Below are positions 1-13,124 of a stretch of DNA of 64,000 nucleotides, in pieces. Position 1 is the stretch's first letter, and every line of letters begins with the position of its first letter. The translations under genes and the position numbers were made by a program. The notes under the pieces were generated by a model, which had not been told where the DNA came from, made no database searches, and saw only the letters and a list, made by a program, of their open reading frames with translations. Source of the DNA: Blastococcus haudaquaticus. GTDB lineage: Bacteria > Actinomycetota > Actinomycetes > Mycobacteriales > Geodermatophilaceae. The stretch covers positions 62,001 through 126,000 of the forward strand of contig NZ_OCNK01000005.1 in NCBI RefSeq assembly GCF_900230285.1. The letters run 5' to 3'.

Positions 1-100
1 GGCTCGGGAGGCCGAGCCGGTCGGCCAGCCGGAGGGCGACCGCGGCCACCAGGACGACCAGCGCGCCGACGGCCAGCGCGACGGTGACCGTGTCGTTCAC
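1..100 (-). CDS. N-terminus of a probable cation/proton antiporter (partial)
   Basis: Only the first 33 codons are present; the gene runs off the left edge. It opens with a GTG at 100 and encodes one strongly hydrophobic segment (about residues 5-24, rich in V, A and L) followed by RLADRLGLPS. That pattern (membrane helix, then R-x-R-LGLP) is typical of the amino end of CPA1-type K+/H+ or Na+/H+ antiporters of the NhaP2 kind, where LGLPS leads into LLLYLGIG. The family is inferred from this short stretch only. The gene is divergent from ileS with about 110 bp between them. Confidence 0.5.
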   Translation of the reverse strand, partial: MNDTVTVALAVGALVVLVAAVALRLADRLGLPS

Positions 101-212
101 CGGGCCCCGTCCATGGGGGCAGTCTCCCGTACGCGGCTGAGGGCCTCCTTCCGACGGCGCGCGGATCCGGACGCGCGCGCAACCCGTTTGGCGGGTCGGG
201 GAGAATGAGCAC

Positions 213-3374
<3,162 letters not shown>

Positions 3375-3435
3375 GAGGGACCCCGGCCTCCCCACCCCCT
3401 CGCTCGCGCGCGGCGGTGCCCTGGAGGGTGGTGCC

Positions 3436-4056
3436 CTACCCGGCGACTCTCCGGTCCCGGGCGCGCTGGGCGAGGTTGCGGTCGGGAGCGCAGGCCGCGC
3501 ACGGGGTGAACCCGTCGGTCCGCGCCTCGTCCAGGGGCAGCGGGATCGGGGTGTGCCCGCCGAGGTGGACGCACCCGGGCAGGTGGTACCGCGGGTGCTC
3601 GTCGATGACGAGGACCTCGTCCTTGAGGTCGACCACGATCAGCAGGTCGGTCACCTCGACCTCCTCCACCGGCGGGTCCGGCAGCTCCCCGGCGACGCCC
3701 GGGGCCTGTGCCACGGAGGCGGCGGTGGCCCCGGCCGCCGCCTGCGTCACGCCTTCAGCAGGGGTCGCGGTCCCTGCCGCGGCGGGCTCCGCGGGAGCAC
3801 CGGGCGCCTGCTCCGGGGTGGACCCCGGCCGCTCGTCGGCGGTGCTGACGGGCTTCTCCGTCCGCGCGGTCGCCGCGGTCGTCCGGGCGTCCGCGGCGGT
3901 CGGCGCGGCCAGCCGCTTGCGGGCGACGAACAGCAGCACCGCGGCCACGACGCACACGGCCACGCAGCCCCAGTAGAGGGCGGTCACGCCGGTGAGGACG
4001 CCCGCAACGAAGAGTCCCAGGCCCAGGAGCACCAACAGGCCGGCAGCCAAGATCAC
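3436..4056 (-). CDS. Small membrane protein with C-terminal Cys/His cluster
   Basis: A 206-residue protein I cannot name. Two membrane segments lie at the amino end (about residues 2-22 and 25-45), then a basic patch and a long Ala/Pro/Thr/Glu-rich linker (about 50-135). A compact C-terminal domain follows with H158, C162, H164, C186 and C189 in the pattern H-x3-C ... C-x2-C. The tail resembles the short Cys/His segments in some actinobacterial membrane proteins and recalls the Ada zinc-binding fold, so metal binding is likely but unproven. The GTG start is 6 nt after a TAGAGT box on the minus strand (4063-4068), so the mRNA is probably leaderless. It is convergent with ileS and separated from wag31 by a strong terminator. 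Confidence 0.7.
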   Translation of the reverse strand: MILAAGLLVLLGLGLFVAGVLTGVTALYWGCVAVCVVAAVLLFVARKRLAAPTAADARTTAATARTEKPVSTADERPGSTPEQAPGAPAEPAAAGTATPAEGVTQAAAGATAASVAQAPGVAGELPDPPVEEVEVTDLLIVVDLKDEVLVIDEHPRYHLPGCVHLGGHTPIPLPLDEARTDGFTPCAACAPDRNLAQRARDRRVAG

Positions 4057-4131
4057 GCTGCGACTCTAGAAGGACCCGCTCCTCCCCACACCTCGCAGGC
4101 TCGGCGCGGGCGCCCGCAGCAGGCCGAAGCA

Positions 4132-4173
4132 CGCGACAGGGCCCCCGGACGGGTGTCCGGGGGCCCTGTCGCG
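4132..4173 (-). terminator. Strong hairpin terminator downstream of wag31
   Basis: A perfect 19-bp inverted repeat (4132-4150 with 4155-4173) closed by a 4-nt loop, starting about 58 nt after the wag31 stop. The stem is almost all G and C. No T run follows, as is common for actinobacterial terminators. It separates wag31 from the next minus-strand gene. Confidence 0.85.
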
Positions 4174-4230
4174 ATGCCCGCCCGCCGACCGCGCCCCGGT
4201 GAGGGAGCGGTGCGGAGCAGGAGTCCGTGC

Positions 4231-4953
4231 TTACGCCGGCGCGTGCTGGTTCTGCCGGTTGGCAGCGGCCGGCTCCGCCGAGCCCCGGCTGTCGAGGTCG
4301 CGCAGGTGGGACTCGAGGTAGGACCGCAGCCGGGTGCGGTACTCGCGCTCGAAGGTGCGGAGCTCCTCGATCTTGCGCTCCAGGCTGCTGCGCTTCTCCT
4401 CGAGGCTGCCCATCACCTCGACGTGGCGACGCTCGGCGTCCTGGTCGAGGGCGGCGGCCTTGGCGCGGGCCTCGCGCTCCATGGTCTCCGCACGCGTGCG
4501 CGCGTCGCCGACCATGGACTCGGCACGGTGCTTGGCCTCGGTGACCATCTGCTCGCTCTTGGCGCGCGCATCGGTCATGAGCCGCTCGCTGTTGGTCTTG
4601 GCGCCGGTGAGCATCTGCTCGGCCTGCGTCTTGGCCTCGTTGACGTACCGGTCGGCCGTCTCCGTGGCGAGCGCCAGCATGCGGGAGGCGCGCGCGCTGT
4701 CGTCCTCGCGCGGCTGCTGGACCGGCGGCGGAGGCGCGGGGGCCGCCACCGGAGCCGGCGCAGGGGCCTCCTCCATGCGGGCGGCACTGCGGCCGTTCCC
4801 GGCCCGGAGCTCGTTGTTCTCCTCGATGAGGCGGGCGAGCTCGGCTTCCACGACGTCGAGGAAGGCGTCGACCTCGTCCTCGTCGTAGCCCCGTTTGCCG
4901 ATGGGCGGCTTCTTGAAGACGACGTTGTGCACGTCGGCAGGCGTGAGTGGCAT
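4231..4953 (-). CDS. wag31: DivIVA/Wag31 polar growth scaffold
   Basis: Coiled-coil scaffold that gathers at curved membrane of cell poles and septa and directs polar cell-wall growth in actinobacteria. The protein begins [13 protein letters not shown] and continues [18 protein letters not shown], the diagnostic membrane-binding DivIVA domain. A Pro/Ala-rich linker (about 70-90) follows, then a long coiled coil with repeated TDARAKSEQ-like heptads to about residue 225. I place the start at the ATG at 4953 because GAGG lies 8 nt upstream and homologues begin MPLTP; the GTG at 4962 lies inside that ribosome site. A strong terminator follows. Confidence 0.95.
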   Translation of the reverse strand: MPLTPADVHNVVFKKPPIGKRGYDEDEVDAFLDVVEAELARLIEENNELRAGNGRSAARMEEAPAPAPVAAPAPPPPVQQPREDDSARASRMLALATETADRYVNEAKTQAEQMLTGAKTNSERLMTDARAKSEQMVTEAKHRAESMVGDARTRAETMEREARAKAAALDQDAERRHVEVMGSLEEKRSSLERKIEELRTFEREYRTRLRSYLESHLRDLDSRGSAEPAAANRQNQHAPA

Positions 4954-5053
4954 CGGGGTCACCTCGGGTCGGACGGCGGGAACAGGGACGTTCTCGGGCG
5001 AGCGGCAGCGTGCGTCGCCCGTTCCACGGCCCTGCCCCGGGTGGGATCAGGGA

Positions 5054-5353
5054 TCACGCGGCAGCAGCGGCGAGTGAGGTCGTGAGGCCACGAAGGATCA
5101 ACACGGCGATCAACAGCACCATAAACCCGAGGTCCAGTCGGATGGACCCCAGGTTCAAGGGTGGGATGACCTTGCGCACCGCCTTCAGCGGAGGGTCGGT
5201 CGTCGTGTACACGACCTCGAGCCCGGCGGCGACGAGACCGGAGGGGCGCCAGCTGCGCGCCAGCACCATCACCCAGTCGACGACGAACCGCGCGAAGAGC
5301 AGGACGAGGAAGACGAGCAGCACCGACGAGACGATCTGCCAGAGAAGAGCCAC
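5054..5353 (-). CDS. YggT family membrane protein
   Basis: A 99-residue integral membrane protein of the YggT family. It has two hydrophobic helices (about residues 5-28 and 74-95) around a loop containing DPPLKAVRKVIPP, the conserved YggT segment. In Gram-positive bacteria the family sits between sepF and divIVA, exactly as here, and is thought to take part in membrane or division organisation; its biochemical role is not established. It is in the same direction as sepF and wag31 and about 70-100 bp from each, which suggests one transcription unit. Confidence 0.9.
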   Translation of the reverse strand: MALLWQIVSSVLLVFLVLLFARFVVDWVMVLARSWRPSGLVAAGLEVVYTTTDPPLKAVRKVIPPLNLGSIRLDLGFMVLLIAVLILRGLTTSLAAAAA

Positions 5354-5420
5354 GGTCCTCGTTCGTTCGGGGCACTGCGCGTGCCGTTGCCACAGACGCG
5401 CGAGCTCCCCTCACGCATGC

Positions 5421-6161
5421 CTAGGACTGGTTGAAGAACCCGCCTTCGCGGATCCGGGCCTTGTCCTCGGCCGTCACGTCGACGTTCTGCGGACTGAGCA
5501 GGAAGACCTTCGCCGTGACGCGCTCGATACTACCGCGAAGCCCGAACGACAGACCGGCAGCGAAGTCGACGAGACGCTTGGCGTCGGCGTCGTCCATCTC
5601 GCTGAGGTTCATGATCACGGGCATCCCGTCGCGGAAACGCTCACCGATGGTGCGCGCCTCGTTGTAGGTGCGCGGGTGGAGCGTCGTGATCCGGTAGGGC
5701 TGCGGCGCCGGCGCGGGGGCCGGCTCGGCGACCACGGCGACCGGCTCGCGGACCGCCAGCTTGGCCGCCGTCGCGCCGACCGGGCCGCTGCCCATGGCCG
5801 ATCCACCGATCGCGGACCCGCCCATCGCCGACCCGCTCATGGCGCCGACGCGCGAGGGACCCGCCCCGGCGCCCGCCGGCGCGAGGCCGATCGGGCGCAC
5901 GGCGCGCTCACGGCGCACGGGCAGGGCCTCGGGCTCGCGGGCCGCGGGGACCTCGTCCTCGAGGTCATCGTCGACGTACCCGCTGCCGGCGTACTCGTCG
6001 TCGTAGCGGTCGTCGTACCGGTCGTCGGCGTAGCGACCGCCGTACCGGCGGTCGTGCTCCGGGTGCTCGGACTGACGGGTGTCGTACCGGCCGTAGCCGC
6101 GGGCGTCGTCGTCCTCGACGAGCCCCAGGTAGATACCCATCCTCCGCATGGCTCCAGCCAT
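5421..6161 (-). CDS. sepF: SepF, membrane anchor of the Z ring
   Basis: SepF ties FtsZ polymers to the membrane; actinobacteria lack FtsA and rely on it. The 246-residue protein starts MAGAMRRMG (an amphipathic membrane-binding segment). An Asp/Tyr/Arg-rich disordered linker with many YDDRYDDEY-like motifs follows, then a second variable part with short [13 protein letters not shown] repeats. The C-terminal SepF domain (about 160-246) contains [19 protein letters not shown] and FAAGLSFGL, and the protein ends FFNQS. I chose the ATG at 6161 because GGGGGAGG precedes it; a longer reading from 6341 adds sequence unlike the family. Confidence 0.95.
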   Translation of the reverse strand: MAGAMRRMGIYLGLVEDDDARGYGRYDTRQSEHPEHDRRYGGRYADDRYDDRYDDEYAGSGYVDDDLEDEVPAAREPEALPVRRERAVRPIGLAPAGAGAGPSRVGAMSGSAMGGSAIGGSAMGSGPVGATAAKLAVREPVAVVAEPAPAPAPQPYRITTLHPRTYNEARTIGERFRDGMPVIMNLSEMDDADAKRLVDFAAGLSFGLRGSIERVTAKVFLLSPQNVDVTAEDKARIREGGFFNQS

Positions 6162-6255
6162 CGGACCTCCCCCTCTGCTGGCGTCCTGCGCGTTGCCTGC
6201 CGACCCGGCCTCCTCGGTCCCACGGGGCTTCCGGGGACCGGGTGACCGGTGTGAC

Positions 6256-6978
6256 TCATGTGGCTGGTGAGATCTGATCTCCGTCGCAGGGTAGGGGCCG
6301 GTCGCCGAAGATCGCGGTTCCGACACGCACGACCGTCGCACCGGCCGCGATCGCCGCCTCGAGGTCCCCGCTCATGCCGGCGGACAGCTCCACAGCCTCC
6401 GGATGGTCGCTCCGCACCCGGGCGGCGAGGGCCGCCAGCCGGTCGAAGGCGGGGTGGGGGTCCTCCCCCCGCGGGGCGACGGCCATGAGTCCGCGCAGCC
6501 GCAGACCCGACGACGCCGCCACGAGGTCGGCCAGGGCCGGGACGTCGGCCGGCACCGCGCCGCCGCGGGCGGCGAGCTCGCCGGCCGCTCCCCCCAGGTC
6601 GACCTGCACGAACACGTCGACCGGACGGCCGGCCTGCTCCCCCGCGCGATCGAGCGCGCGGGCCAGCGACTCGCGGTCCACGGTGTGCACGACGGCCCCG
6701 AGCCGGGCCACGGCGGCCGCCTTGTTGCGCTGCAGTTGGCCGACGAAGTGCCAGCGCACGTCGAGGCCGCCGACCTCGGCCGCCTTGGTCAGCAGTTCCT
6801 GGGCGCGGTTCTCACCGAAGTCCCGCTGCCCCAGCGCGGCCAGCGCAGCCACGTCGGCCGCCGGCCACGTCTTGCTCACCGCCAGGAGAGCCACCGATGC
6901 GGGGTCGCGCCCCGCATCGCGGGCCGCGGCATCGATGCGCGCCCGCACCGCGCGGACGTTCTCCTCGAGACCGGGCAT
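6256..6978 (-). CDS. YggS/PROSC family PLP homeostasis protein
   Basis: A 240-residue alanine-racemase-fold protein that binds pyridoxal phosphate and helps balance free PLP and amino-acid pools. The PLP lysine is K36 in LLAVSKTWP, and the family segments [20 protein letters not shown] and [14 protein letters not shown] are present; C-terminal to them are [13 protein letters not shown] and RVGTAIFG. The gene stands between pgeF and sepF, the standard actinobacterial order, which suggests co-expression with division genes. A CAGGAT box 7 nt before the ATG at 6978 may give a leaderless start. Confidence 0.95.
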   Translation of the reverse strand: MPGLEENVRAVRARIDAAARDAGRDPASVALLAVSKTWPAADVAALAALGQRDFGENRAQELLTKAAEVGGLDVRWHFVGQLQRNKAAAVARLGAVVHTVDRESLARALDRAGEQAGRPVDVFVQVDLGGAAGELAARGGAVPADVPALADLVAASSGLRLRGLMAVAPRGEDPHPAFDRLAALAARVRSDHPEAVELSAGMSGDLEAAIAAGATVVRVGTAIFGDRPLPCDGDQISPAT

Positions 6979-7066
6979 ATCGGTGATCCTGCCCCGCGCG
7001 GTGAGGTGCTGGAACGGCTGCCCTCCAGGGGCCCGCGCCGAGGTCGCGCGGCGTGGGCGGCCTCCT

Positions 7067-7798
7067 TCAGTCGAGCCAGACGATGCCGGCCTGCCGCCCC
7101 GTCACGCCGTCGCGCCGGTGGGAGAACAGCTGCGGGTCCTCGACGGTGCAGCGCGGGTCCTGGACCACCTCGGGGATCCCGGCGCGGCGCAGGATCTCGG
7201 CGACGCCGGCCCGCAGGTCCAGGCCGGGGGTGCCCTGGCGGGTGCGCACCGCCGCGGACGGCGCGACGCGGGCGACGTCGGCCTGCATCTGGGCCGGCAC
7301 CTCGTAGCACTCGCCACACACCGCGGGGCCGAGCAACGCGGTCACGTGCCGTGCCTTCGCCCCCAGGCTCGCCATGGCGGACAGGGTGGCGGGGACGACG
7401 CCCTGCCGCACTCCCTCGCGGCCGGCGTGCACGGCGGCCACCACACCGGTCCGGTGGTCGGCGAGGAGTACCGGCACGCAGTCGGCCACGAGGACGCAGA
7501 GCACCAGGCCGGGGGTGGCGGTCACCAGGGCGTCGGTCCCGGCCACCGCGCCGTCCTGCGGGCCGTCGACCACCGCGACCCGGGTGCCGTGGACCTGGGA
7601 CATCCAGACCAGCCGGTCCTCGGGGACGCCGAGCTCCGTGGCCACCCGGGACCGGTTGGCGCCGACGTCCGCGGGATCGTCGCCGACGTGGTCACCCAGG
7701 TTGAAGGAGTCGTACGGGGAACGGGACCGGCCGCCCCGCCGATCGGTGACGACCCGGCGGGGTCGTACCGACGGCGGAGCGGCCGGGGAGGTGCTCAT
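7067..7798 (-). CDS. pgeF: PgeF (YfiH, laccase-domain) peptidoglycan editing factor
   Basis: A 243-residue member of the YfiH/DUF152 family, annotated elsewhere as a multicopper polyphenol oxidase or purine nucleoside phosphorylase. In E. coli the family is linked to removal of wrong amino acids from UDP-MurNAc precursors. The metal ligands are in place: WMSQVHGTRV, VLVADCVPVLLAD and HAGREGVRQG, with CGECYEV further on. The usual HAGWRG is HAGREG here. It lies between ftsZ and yggS in the same direction. The ATG at 7798 is 8 nt after TAGACT (7807-7812, minus strand), which points to its own leaderless promoter. Confidence 0.92.
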   Translation of the reverse strand: MSTSPAAPPSVRPRRVVTDRRGGRSRSPYDSFNLGDHVGDDPADVGANRSRVATELGVPEDRLVWMSQVHGTRVAVVDGPQDGAVAGTDALVTATPGLVLCVLVADCVPVLLADHRTGVVAAVHAGREGVRQGVVPATLSAMASLGAKARHVTALLGPAVCGECYEVPAQMQADVARVAPSAAVRTRQGTPGLDLRAGVAEILRRAGIPEVVQDPRCTVEDPQLFSHRRDGVTGRQAGIVWLD

Positions 7799-7885
7799 GT
7801 GGGCTGAGTCTAGGAGTGACGTGGCCTACGAGGTGACGTGCTGGAGCGGCCCCCTGCAGGGACCCGCCGAGGCTCCGTCCCGAGG

Positions 7886-7911
7886 CTCACCCCGAGCGTG
7901 CGAGGGGTGAG
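7886..7911 (-). terminator. Hairpin between ftsZ and pgeF
   Basis: CTCACCCC (7886-7893) pairs with GGGGTGAG (7904-7911) around a 10-nt loop, 43 nt downstream of the ftsZ stop and upstream of the pgeF promoter. A likely terminator or processing site; no T run. Confidence 0.55.
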
Positions 7912-7953
7912 GAGGACGGGGTCCTTCTACGGTGGGGGCAGGGGGTCCTTGGC

Positions 7954-9252
7954 TCAACCCTTCAGGAACTCCGGGATGTCCAGCTCTTCCTCGAAGTCCT
8001 CGTTCGACAACGGACGACGCCCTGCGACCGGCCCGGGGATCGGCGGCAGCGGGGGCACGGTGATGCCTCCGCCGGTCGCCGCCGGCGCCGGCCGCGACGA
8101 CGCGACCGGTACCGGAGCGGGTGCGGCCGCCGGGGCGGCGCCGGAGGTGGGCGCCTGGGCGGTCTGCGGGACCACCCGCCGCTCCGTCGCCGGCTGCTTC
8201 GCCGCCGGGGTCAGCGGCCGACGGTAGGGCGGCAGCCCGGCCGGCGCGGCCGCAGCGGCTGCGCCGGTGACCACGGTGTTCGCGGCGTCCTTGCGCTGGC
8301 TGGGACGGCCGCTGTCGAAGCCGGCGGCGATCACGGTCACCCGCACCTCGTCACCCAGGGCGTCGTCGATGACGGCACCGAAGATGATGTTGGCATCCGC
8401 GTGCGCGGCGTCGGACACCAGCGAGGCGGCCTCGTTGATCTCGAACAGGCCCAGGTCGGACCCGCCCGAGATCGACAGCAGCACGCCGTGGGCGCCCTCC
8501 ATCGAGGCCTCCAACAGCGGGCTGGCGATCGCCTGCTCGGCGGCCAGGAGCGCGCGGTTGTCACCGCGCGCGCTGCCGATGCCCATCAGCGCCGACCCGG
8601 CGCCGGACATGACCGACTTGACGTCGGCGAAGTCCAGGTTGATCAGGCCGGGCGTCGTGATCAGGTCGGTGATGCCCTGGACACCGGACAGCAGCACCTG
8701 GTCGGCGGTGCGGAAGGCGTCCATGACGCTCACGTTCCGGTCGCCCAGCTGTAGCAGCCGGTCGTTCGGGATGACGATGAGCGTGTCGCACTCGTTGCGC
8801 AGCTCCTCGATGCCCGACTCGGCCTGCACCGCGCGGCGCTTGCCCTCGAACGCGAACGGGCGGGTGACCACACCGATGGTGAGGGCACCCAGCTTCCGCG
8901 CGATCGAGGCCACGACGGGCGCGCCACCGGTTCCGGTGCCACCGCCCTCGCCTGCCGTCACGAAGACCATGTCGGCCCCCTTGAGGACCTCCTCGATCTC
9001 CTCGCGGTGGTCCTCGGCCGCCTGCCGGCCCACGTCCGGCTGCGCGCCGGCGCCCAGCCCGCGCGTGAGCTCGCGGCCGACGTCGAGCTTGACGTCGGCG
9101 TCGCTCATCAGCAGCGCCTGCGCGTCGGTGTTGATCGCGATGAACTCGACCCCCTTGAGGCCGACCTCGATCATGCGATTGACCGCGTTCACCCCGCCGC
9201 CGCCGATACCGACGACCTTGATGACCGCTAGATAGTTGTGCGGAGGTGTCAT
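7954..9252 (-). CDS. ftsZ: Cell division GTPase FtsZ
   Basis: Tubulin-like GTPase that forms the cytokinetic ring. The 432-residue protein carries [10 protein letters not shown] at 15-24, the tubulin signature GGGTGTG at 103-109, and NDRLLQL and GISG-type synergy-loop segments in mid-protein. A Pro/Ala linker (about 320-400) and a C-terminal peptide ending DIPEFLKG follow; that peptide is the docking tail for SepF and FtsW in actinobacteria. The ATG at 9252 has GGGGAG 6 nt before it. A 433-bp gap with a terminator and a promoter candidate separates it from ftsQ, so ftsZ is probably transcribed on its own. Confidence 0.98.
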   Translation of the reverse strand: MTPPHNYLAVIKVVGIGGGGVNAVNRMIEVGLKGVEFIAINTDAQALLMSDADVKLDVGRELTRGLGAGAQPDVGRQAAEDHREEIEEVLKGADMVFVTAGEGGGTGTGGAPVVASIARKLGALTIGVVTRPFAFEGKRRAVQAESGIEELRNECDTLIVIPNDRLLQLGDRNVSVMDAFRTADQVLLSGVQGITDLITTPGLINLDFADVKSVMSGAGSALMGIGSARGDNRALLAAEQAIASPLLEASMEGAHGVLLSISGGSDLGLFEINEAASLVSDAAHADANIIFGAVIDDALGDEVRVTVIAAGFDSGRPSQRKDAANTVVTGAAAAAAPAGLPPYRRPLTPAAKQPATERRVVPQTAQAPTSGAAPAAAPAPVPVASSRPAPAATGGGITVPPLPPIPGPVAGRRPLSNEDFEEELDIPEFLKG

Positions 9253-9685
9253 GCGGTGCTCCCCAACTGGACCCTCATCCTCAAGTTCAGCCTTACAGTT
9301 ATGTCAACTAGGTCGACAGGGACGAAGTTAGGACCGGCCGAGAGGGCGACACAAACACCCTCCAGAGGTCGGCGTGTCGGGTGGAGCGGATCGCACCGAA
9401 CTCAGCCGACCCGATGGTCACAAGAGCACCACTAGGTGTGACGACCCGCGCCGGAAACGTCTCATGCAGTGGTGCAGACCCTGGGAGCTTCCTGGGGACG
9501 GAACCGGTGAAAGAGATGTTGCGCGTCGGGCGTGTCGCAAGCCCTGGCGTGTCGATGGATCCGGTACCCGGAGCGGTCCGGAATCGCGACGACACCGTCC
9601 GCTACGGCGACCACGACGGCGGGGACCGCGGCACGTCCGGGGCGTGCCCGCCCGGGCGAACACCGAGGCCCGCGGAGCCCTCCGA
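9253..9685 (-). promoter_or_regulatory. ftsQ-ftsZ intergenic region with ftsZ promoter candidate
   Basis: This 433-bp stretch has no convincing gene. Reading toward ftsZ it holds a hairpin 38 nt after the ftsQ stop and an imperfect palindrome (TTGCG and CGCAA arms at about 9518-9539). The best promoter match is TTGTGT (9349-9354), 18 bp, then TAACTT (9325-9330), about 75 nt before the ftsZ start. A TTGACA lies at about 9301-9306, but no -10 box sits at the right distance from it. Base composition is less GC-rich than the flanking genes. Confidence 0.5.
9630..9648 (-). terminator. Hairpin downstream of ftsQ
   Basis: GGCACG (9630-9635) and CGTGCC (9643-9648) form a 6-bp stem with a 7-nt loop, 38 nt past the ftsQ stop. 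Weak to moderate terminator candidate closing the dcw operon. Confidence 0.4.
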
Positions 9686-10582
9686 CTAGCGGAGGACGAC
9701 CGAGTCAGGGGTGCTGACGTCGATGGTGGTGGCCGGTTCGAGGGCTCCGGCGGCGATCTGCTCGAGCAGTCCCACCAGCGCGGCCGACTTCTCGCCGGAC
9801 TCCGTCGCGTCCCCCCAGCGCACCACCGTGCCGTCGGTCAGGGTCAGTGAGATGTCGTCGGGGCCGGTGGCCGCGGCGCCGGACACCTGGGCGCGCACAG
9901 CCGCCGGCAGCGAGCCGACCGCGGCGACACCCGCGAGCGTGGCGGGGTCGTCCGGACCGGGTGCGGCGACGTCGAGCGGCACCACGCCCTCCGGTGGGGC
10001 GCCGGTGACCATGTCGAAGAGCACACCGTCGGCGTCGATCAGCGAACGCCATCCCGCTTCTCCGACGACGGCGACAGGGACCCGCTCGACGACGGTGATC
10101 ACGACGCTGTCGGGCCAGTCGCGCGTGACCTCGACGTCGGCGACCTGGGGCAGCCGCGCCACCCGGGCCTCGGCGGCATCGACGTCGACGCGGAGCAACG
10201 GGGTGCCGGAGGCGATGCCGGCCGCCTCCTGGACCTGGTCCGCCGGGAGCGTGCGCAGCCCGTCGACCTGAACGGCACGGACGGCGAGGACAGGGCCGGC
10301 CAGCAGCAGCCAGGCGATCGCGGCCGCCGCGACGACGAGCGCACCGAGCTGCACCAGGCGCCGCTGCCGCGGCCGGAGGCGGGCCCGGCGGCGGGCCAGC
10401 GGGGTGACGGGCCCCGACGGACGGCGGGCACTCCCCCGCCGGCGGTTGCCGTGCCGCTCCGGCCCCCGGCGCCCGCCGCCCGCGCGCGTGGCACCACCGG
10501 TCGCACCCGTGGCGGCCTGGCGCTCGGCCCGCCGCCGGGATCGTCCGCCGCGGTCCCGCGTCGTGGTGCCCGACCGGCTCAC
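9686..10582 (-). CDS. ftsQ: Division protein FtsQ
   Basis: Single-pass membrane protein of the divisome, partner of FtsL and FtsB. The 298-residue protein has a long basic amino tail (about 1-100, rich in R, G and A), one membrane helix (about 108-130) and a periplasmic POTRA domain. The POTRA domain starts VRAVQVDGLRTLP and continues GIASGTPLLRVDVDAAEARVARLPQV; the FtsQ beta domain with VERVPVAVV follows. The start is the GTG at 10582, which overlaps the murC TGA (4-nt overlap). Longer in-frame readings to 10720 would overlap murC much further and are unlikely. Confidence 0.93.
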   Translation of the reverse strand: MSRSGTTTRDRGGRSRRRAERQAATGATGGATRAGGGRRGPERHGNRRRGSARRPSGPVTPLARRRARLRPRQRRLVQLGALVVAAAAIAWLLLAGPVLAVRAVQVDGLRTLPADQVQEAAGIASGTPLLRVDVDAAEARVARLPQVADVEVTRDWPDSVVITVVERVPVAVVGEAGWRSLIDADGVLFDMVTGAPPEGVVPLDVAAPGPDDPATLAGVAAVGSLPAAVRAQVSGAAATGPDDISLTLTDGTVVRWGDATESGEKSAALVGLLEQIAAGALEPATTIDVSTPDSVVLR

Positions 10583-12015
10583 CGGTCCGGACCCGCAGCA
10601 GCCGAACGGAGCGCCTCGAGCACCTCCGGTCCGACCATCGACACGTCGCCGGCCCCCATGGTCATCACCAGGTCGCCGGGACGCGCCCGCGCCGCCAGCG
10701 CCGGTGCTGCCGCCGACCACGACGGCTCGAACACCACGCGGCCGGCAGGCAGCGGCACCGCGTCGGCGACCATCGCGCCGGTGACCCCGGGGACCGGGTC
10801 CTCGCGGGCGCCGTACACGTCCATGACCACGACCTCGTCCGCCAGCGCCAGGGCCTGTCCGAAGCCGGCCGCGAACTCCTGCGTCCGGCTGTAGAGGTGT
10901 GGCTGGAACGCCACGACCAGGCGCCCGTCACCGGCGACGGCCCGGGCCGCCTTGAGCTGCGCGGTCACCTCGGTCGGGTGGTGGGCGTAGTCGTCGTAGA
11001 CGCGCACGCCCGCGACCACGCCCTTCAGCTCGAACCGACGGTGCACCCCGCCGAACCGTCCGAGACCGTCGATCAGCTCGGCCGCGGGGAGTCCGAGCTC
11101 CAGCCCCGACAGGAGGGCGGCGGCACTGTTGAGTGCCATGTGCTCCCCCGGGACCTGGATCCGGACCCGGCCGAGCCCGACGCCGTCCAGGGTGGCGGTG
11201 TAGCTGGTGGCATCGGGCCCGACCCGCAGCTCGGTCAGCCGCAGGTCGGCGTCCGGTCCGGTCCCGTAGGTGCGCACCCGCGCCGCAGACGGCACCGTGA
11301 GCAGCCGGGCCGCCCCGGGATCGTCGGCGCAGACGGCGACGAAGCCCTCGGGGTGCACGGTCTGGAGGAACCGGTCGAACGCGGCCTCCACGGCGGCGAG
11401 GTCGCCGTAGTTGTCGAGGTGGTCGGCCTCCACGTTGGTGACGATCGCCCCGAAGGGGGCCAGCAACAGGAACGAGCGGTCGCTCTCGTCGGCCTCGGCG
11501 ACGAAGATGTCGCCCTCCCCCGCGTGCGCGTTGCTCCCCGACTCGTTGAGGTCGCCGCCGATGGCGAAGGACGGGTCGACCCCGCAGGCCTGGACGGCGA
11601 CGGTGAGCATCGACGTCGTCGACGTCTTGCCGTGGGTGCCGGCCACGGCGACGCTCCGGCGTCCGGCCATGACCGCCGCCAGCGCCACGGCGCGCGGCAG
11701 CACACGCAGACCGCCCGCCCGCGCGGCCGCCAGCTCCGGGTTGTCGGGGCGGATCGCGGTGGACACCACCACCGTGTCGACGCCGGCGACGTTGGCCGCG
11801 TCGTGGCCCACCGAGACGTCGGCCCCCAGCGCCCGCAGAGCCAGGAGGGTGGGGGTGTCGCGCCGGTCGCTGCCCGAGACGCGCACACCACGGGCGAGCA
11901 GGATCCGCGCGATGCCGCTCATCCCGGCGCCGCCGATGCCCACGAAGTGCACGGCGCCCATGTCCTCGAGGGAGGGCACCGGGTCGCTCCAGTTCGCCAC
12001 GTCAGCGGCGCTCAT
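10579..12015 (-). CDS. murC: UDP-N-acetylmuramate--L-alanine ligase
   Basis: Cytoplasmic ATP-dependent ligase that adds L-Ala to UDP-MurNAc, the first step of the peptide stem. The 478-residue protein shows the Mur ligase layout. The nucleotide-sugar domain has GIGGAGMSG at 27-35, the ATPase P loop is GTHGKTST (126-133), and [12 protein letters not shown] and [11 protein letters not shown] mark the central and C-terminal domains. It overlaps murG by 4 nt upstream and ftsQ by 4 nt downstream, so translation is probably coupled through the three genes. Confidence 0.98.
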   Translation of the reverse strand: MSAADVANWSDPVPSLEDMGAVHFVGIGGAGMSGIARILLARGVRVSGSDRRDTPTLLALRALGADVSVGHDAANVAGVDTVVVSTAIRPDNPELAAARAGGLRVLPRAVALAAVMAGRRSVAVAGTHGKTSTTSMLTVAVQACGVDPSFAIGGDLNESGSNAHAGEGDIFVAEADESDRSFLLLAPFGAIVTNVEADHLDNYGDLAAVEAAFDRFLQTVHPEGFVAVCADDPGAARLLTVPSAARVRTYGTGPDADLRLTELRVGPDATSYTATLDGVGLGRVRIQVPGEHMALNSAAALLSGLELGLPAAELIDGLGRFGGVHRRFELKGVVAGVRVYDDYAHHPTEVTAQLKAARAVAGDGRLVVAFQPHLYSRTQEFAAGFGQALALADEVVVMDVYGAREDPVPGVTGAMVADAVPLPAGRVVFEPSWSAAAPALAARARPGDLVMTMGAGDVSMVGPEVLEALRSAAAGPDR

Positions 12016-13124
12016 CGGCCCGCCACCTCCAGCACGATGTCCGCCAGCCGCTCGTCGGCGTCGCGCGCCCCTGCCGCGGCCGCGTTGCCGGCCAGCGCGG
12101 CCAACCTCGCCGGATCGGTGAGCAGCGGCAGGAGGTGGGCACCGATCCAGGCGTCGTCGAGCTCGGCGTCCTCGACCAGCAGTCCGCCACCGGCCTCGAC
12201 GACGGGCAGCGCGTTGCGCCGCTGCTCGCCGTTGCCGATGGGGAGCGGCACGAAGGCGGCGGGCAGCCCGACCGCGGACAGTTCCGCCACGGTCACCGCC
12301 CCCGCCCGGCAGAGCGCGACGTCGGCCGCGGCATAGGCGAGGTCCATCCGGTCCAGGTAGTCGACGAGCACGTAGGGAGCTGTACCCGACGGCCGCTCCG
12401 GAACCGTCACGTGGGTGTTCTTGGGGCCGCGCGCGTGCAGCACCTGGACGCCCGCGTCAGCCAGCCGGTCGGCCGCGGCCGTCGCTGCCCGGTTGAGCGT
12501 CTGGGCGCCCTGCGAGCCGCCGAAGACCAGGAGGGTGGGCCGGTCGGCGTCCAGACCGAACTCCGACCGGGCCTGCGCCCGCAGGGCCGCCCGGTCGAGC
12601 GTGCCGATCGCGGTGCGCAACGGCATCCCGACGTGCTCCCCGCGGTGCAGCGGGGTGCCGGGCACGGTGACCGCCACGCGGGCGGCCAGCCGGGCGCCGA
12701 TGCGGTTCGCCAGCCCCGGCAGCGCGTTCTGCTCGTGCACGACTATCGGTATCCCCGCCCGCCCACGACCGGCCCGACGCGCGGCGAGGTAGGCCGGCAG
12801 CGCCACGTAGCCGCCGAAGCCGACGACGACGTCCGCGGTCACCTCGTCGAGCACCTTCCTCGTGTCGGCGACCGCACGCCGGACCCGTCCGGGCACCCGC
12901 AGCAGGTCGGGCGTCGGCCGGCGCGGCAGGGGCACCGGCGGGATCAGCCGCAGGTCGTAACCGCGGGCCGGGACCAGCCGGGTCTCCATGCCGCGCGCGG
13001 TGCCCAGGCAGGTGATGACCAGGTCGCCGTCCCGGCGGCGCAGGGCGTCCGCCAGGGCCAGCATCGGCTCGATGTGGCCGGCGGTGCCCCCGCCGGCCAG
13101 GACGACGCTCAGGGGACGACTCAT
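12012..13124 (-). CDS. murG: MurG, lipid II-forming GlcNAc transferase
   Basis: Inner-leaflet glycosyltransferase that adds GlcNAc to lipid I to give lipid II. The 370-residue protein starts [20 protein letters not shown], the N-domain glycine-rich loop. It continues with [29 protein letters not shown] and [11 protein letters not shown], all MurG hallmarks for acceptor and UDP binding. The ATG at 13124 overlaps the ftsW TGA by 4 nt. The same reading frame stays open far upstream, but that part is only the alternate frame of ftsW. Confidence 0.97.
   Translation of the reverse strand: MSRPLSVVLAGGGTAGHIEPMLALADALRRRDGDLVITCLGTARGMETRLVPARGYDLRLIPPVPLPRRPTPDLLRVPGRVRRAVADTRKVLDEVTADVVVGFGGYVALPAYLAARRAGRGRAGIPIVVHEQNALPGLANRIGARLAARVAVTVPGTPLHRGEHVGMPLRTAIGTLDRAALRAQARSEFGLDADRPTLLVFGGSQGAQTLNRAATAAADRLADAGVQVLHARGPKNTHVTVPERPSGTAPYVLVDYLDRMDLAYAAADVALCRAGAVTVAELSAVGLPAAFVPLPIGNGEQRRNALPVVEAGGGLLVEDAELDDAWIGAHLLPLLTDPARLAALAGNAAAAGARDADERLADIVLEVAGR

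Noticed and set aside
101-212. A T-box leader for ileS
   Set aside because: No T-box core (AGGGTGGTACCGCG-like) or specifier loop could be seen; the gap is also short and the start looks leaderless.
9301-9306. TTGACA as the -35 box of ftsZ
   Set aside because: No TANNNT lies 16-18 bp downstream on the minus strand.
9308-9595. A 95-codon minus-strand frame between ftsQ and ftsZ
   Set aside because: No homology I recognise, and it overlaps the likely ftsZ promoter; more likely a regulatory gap.
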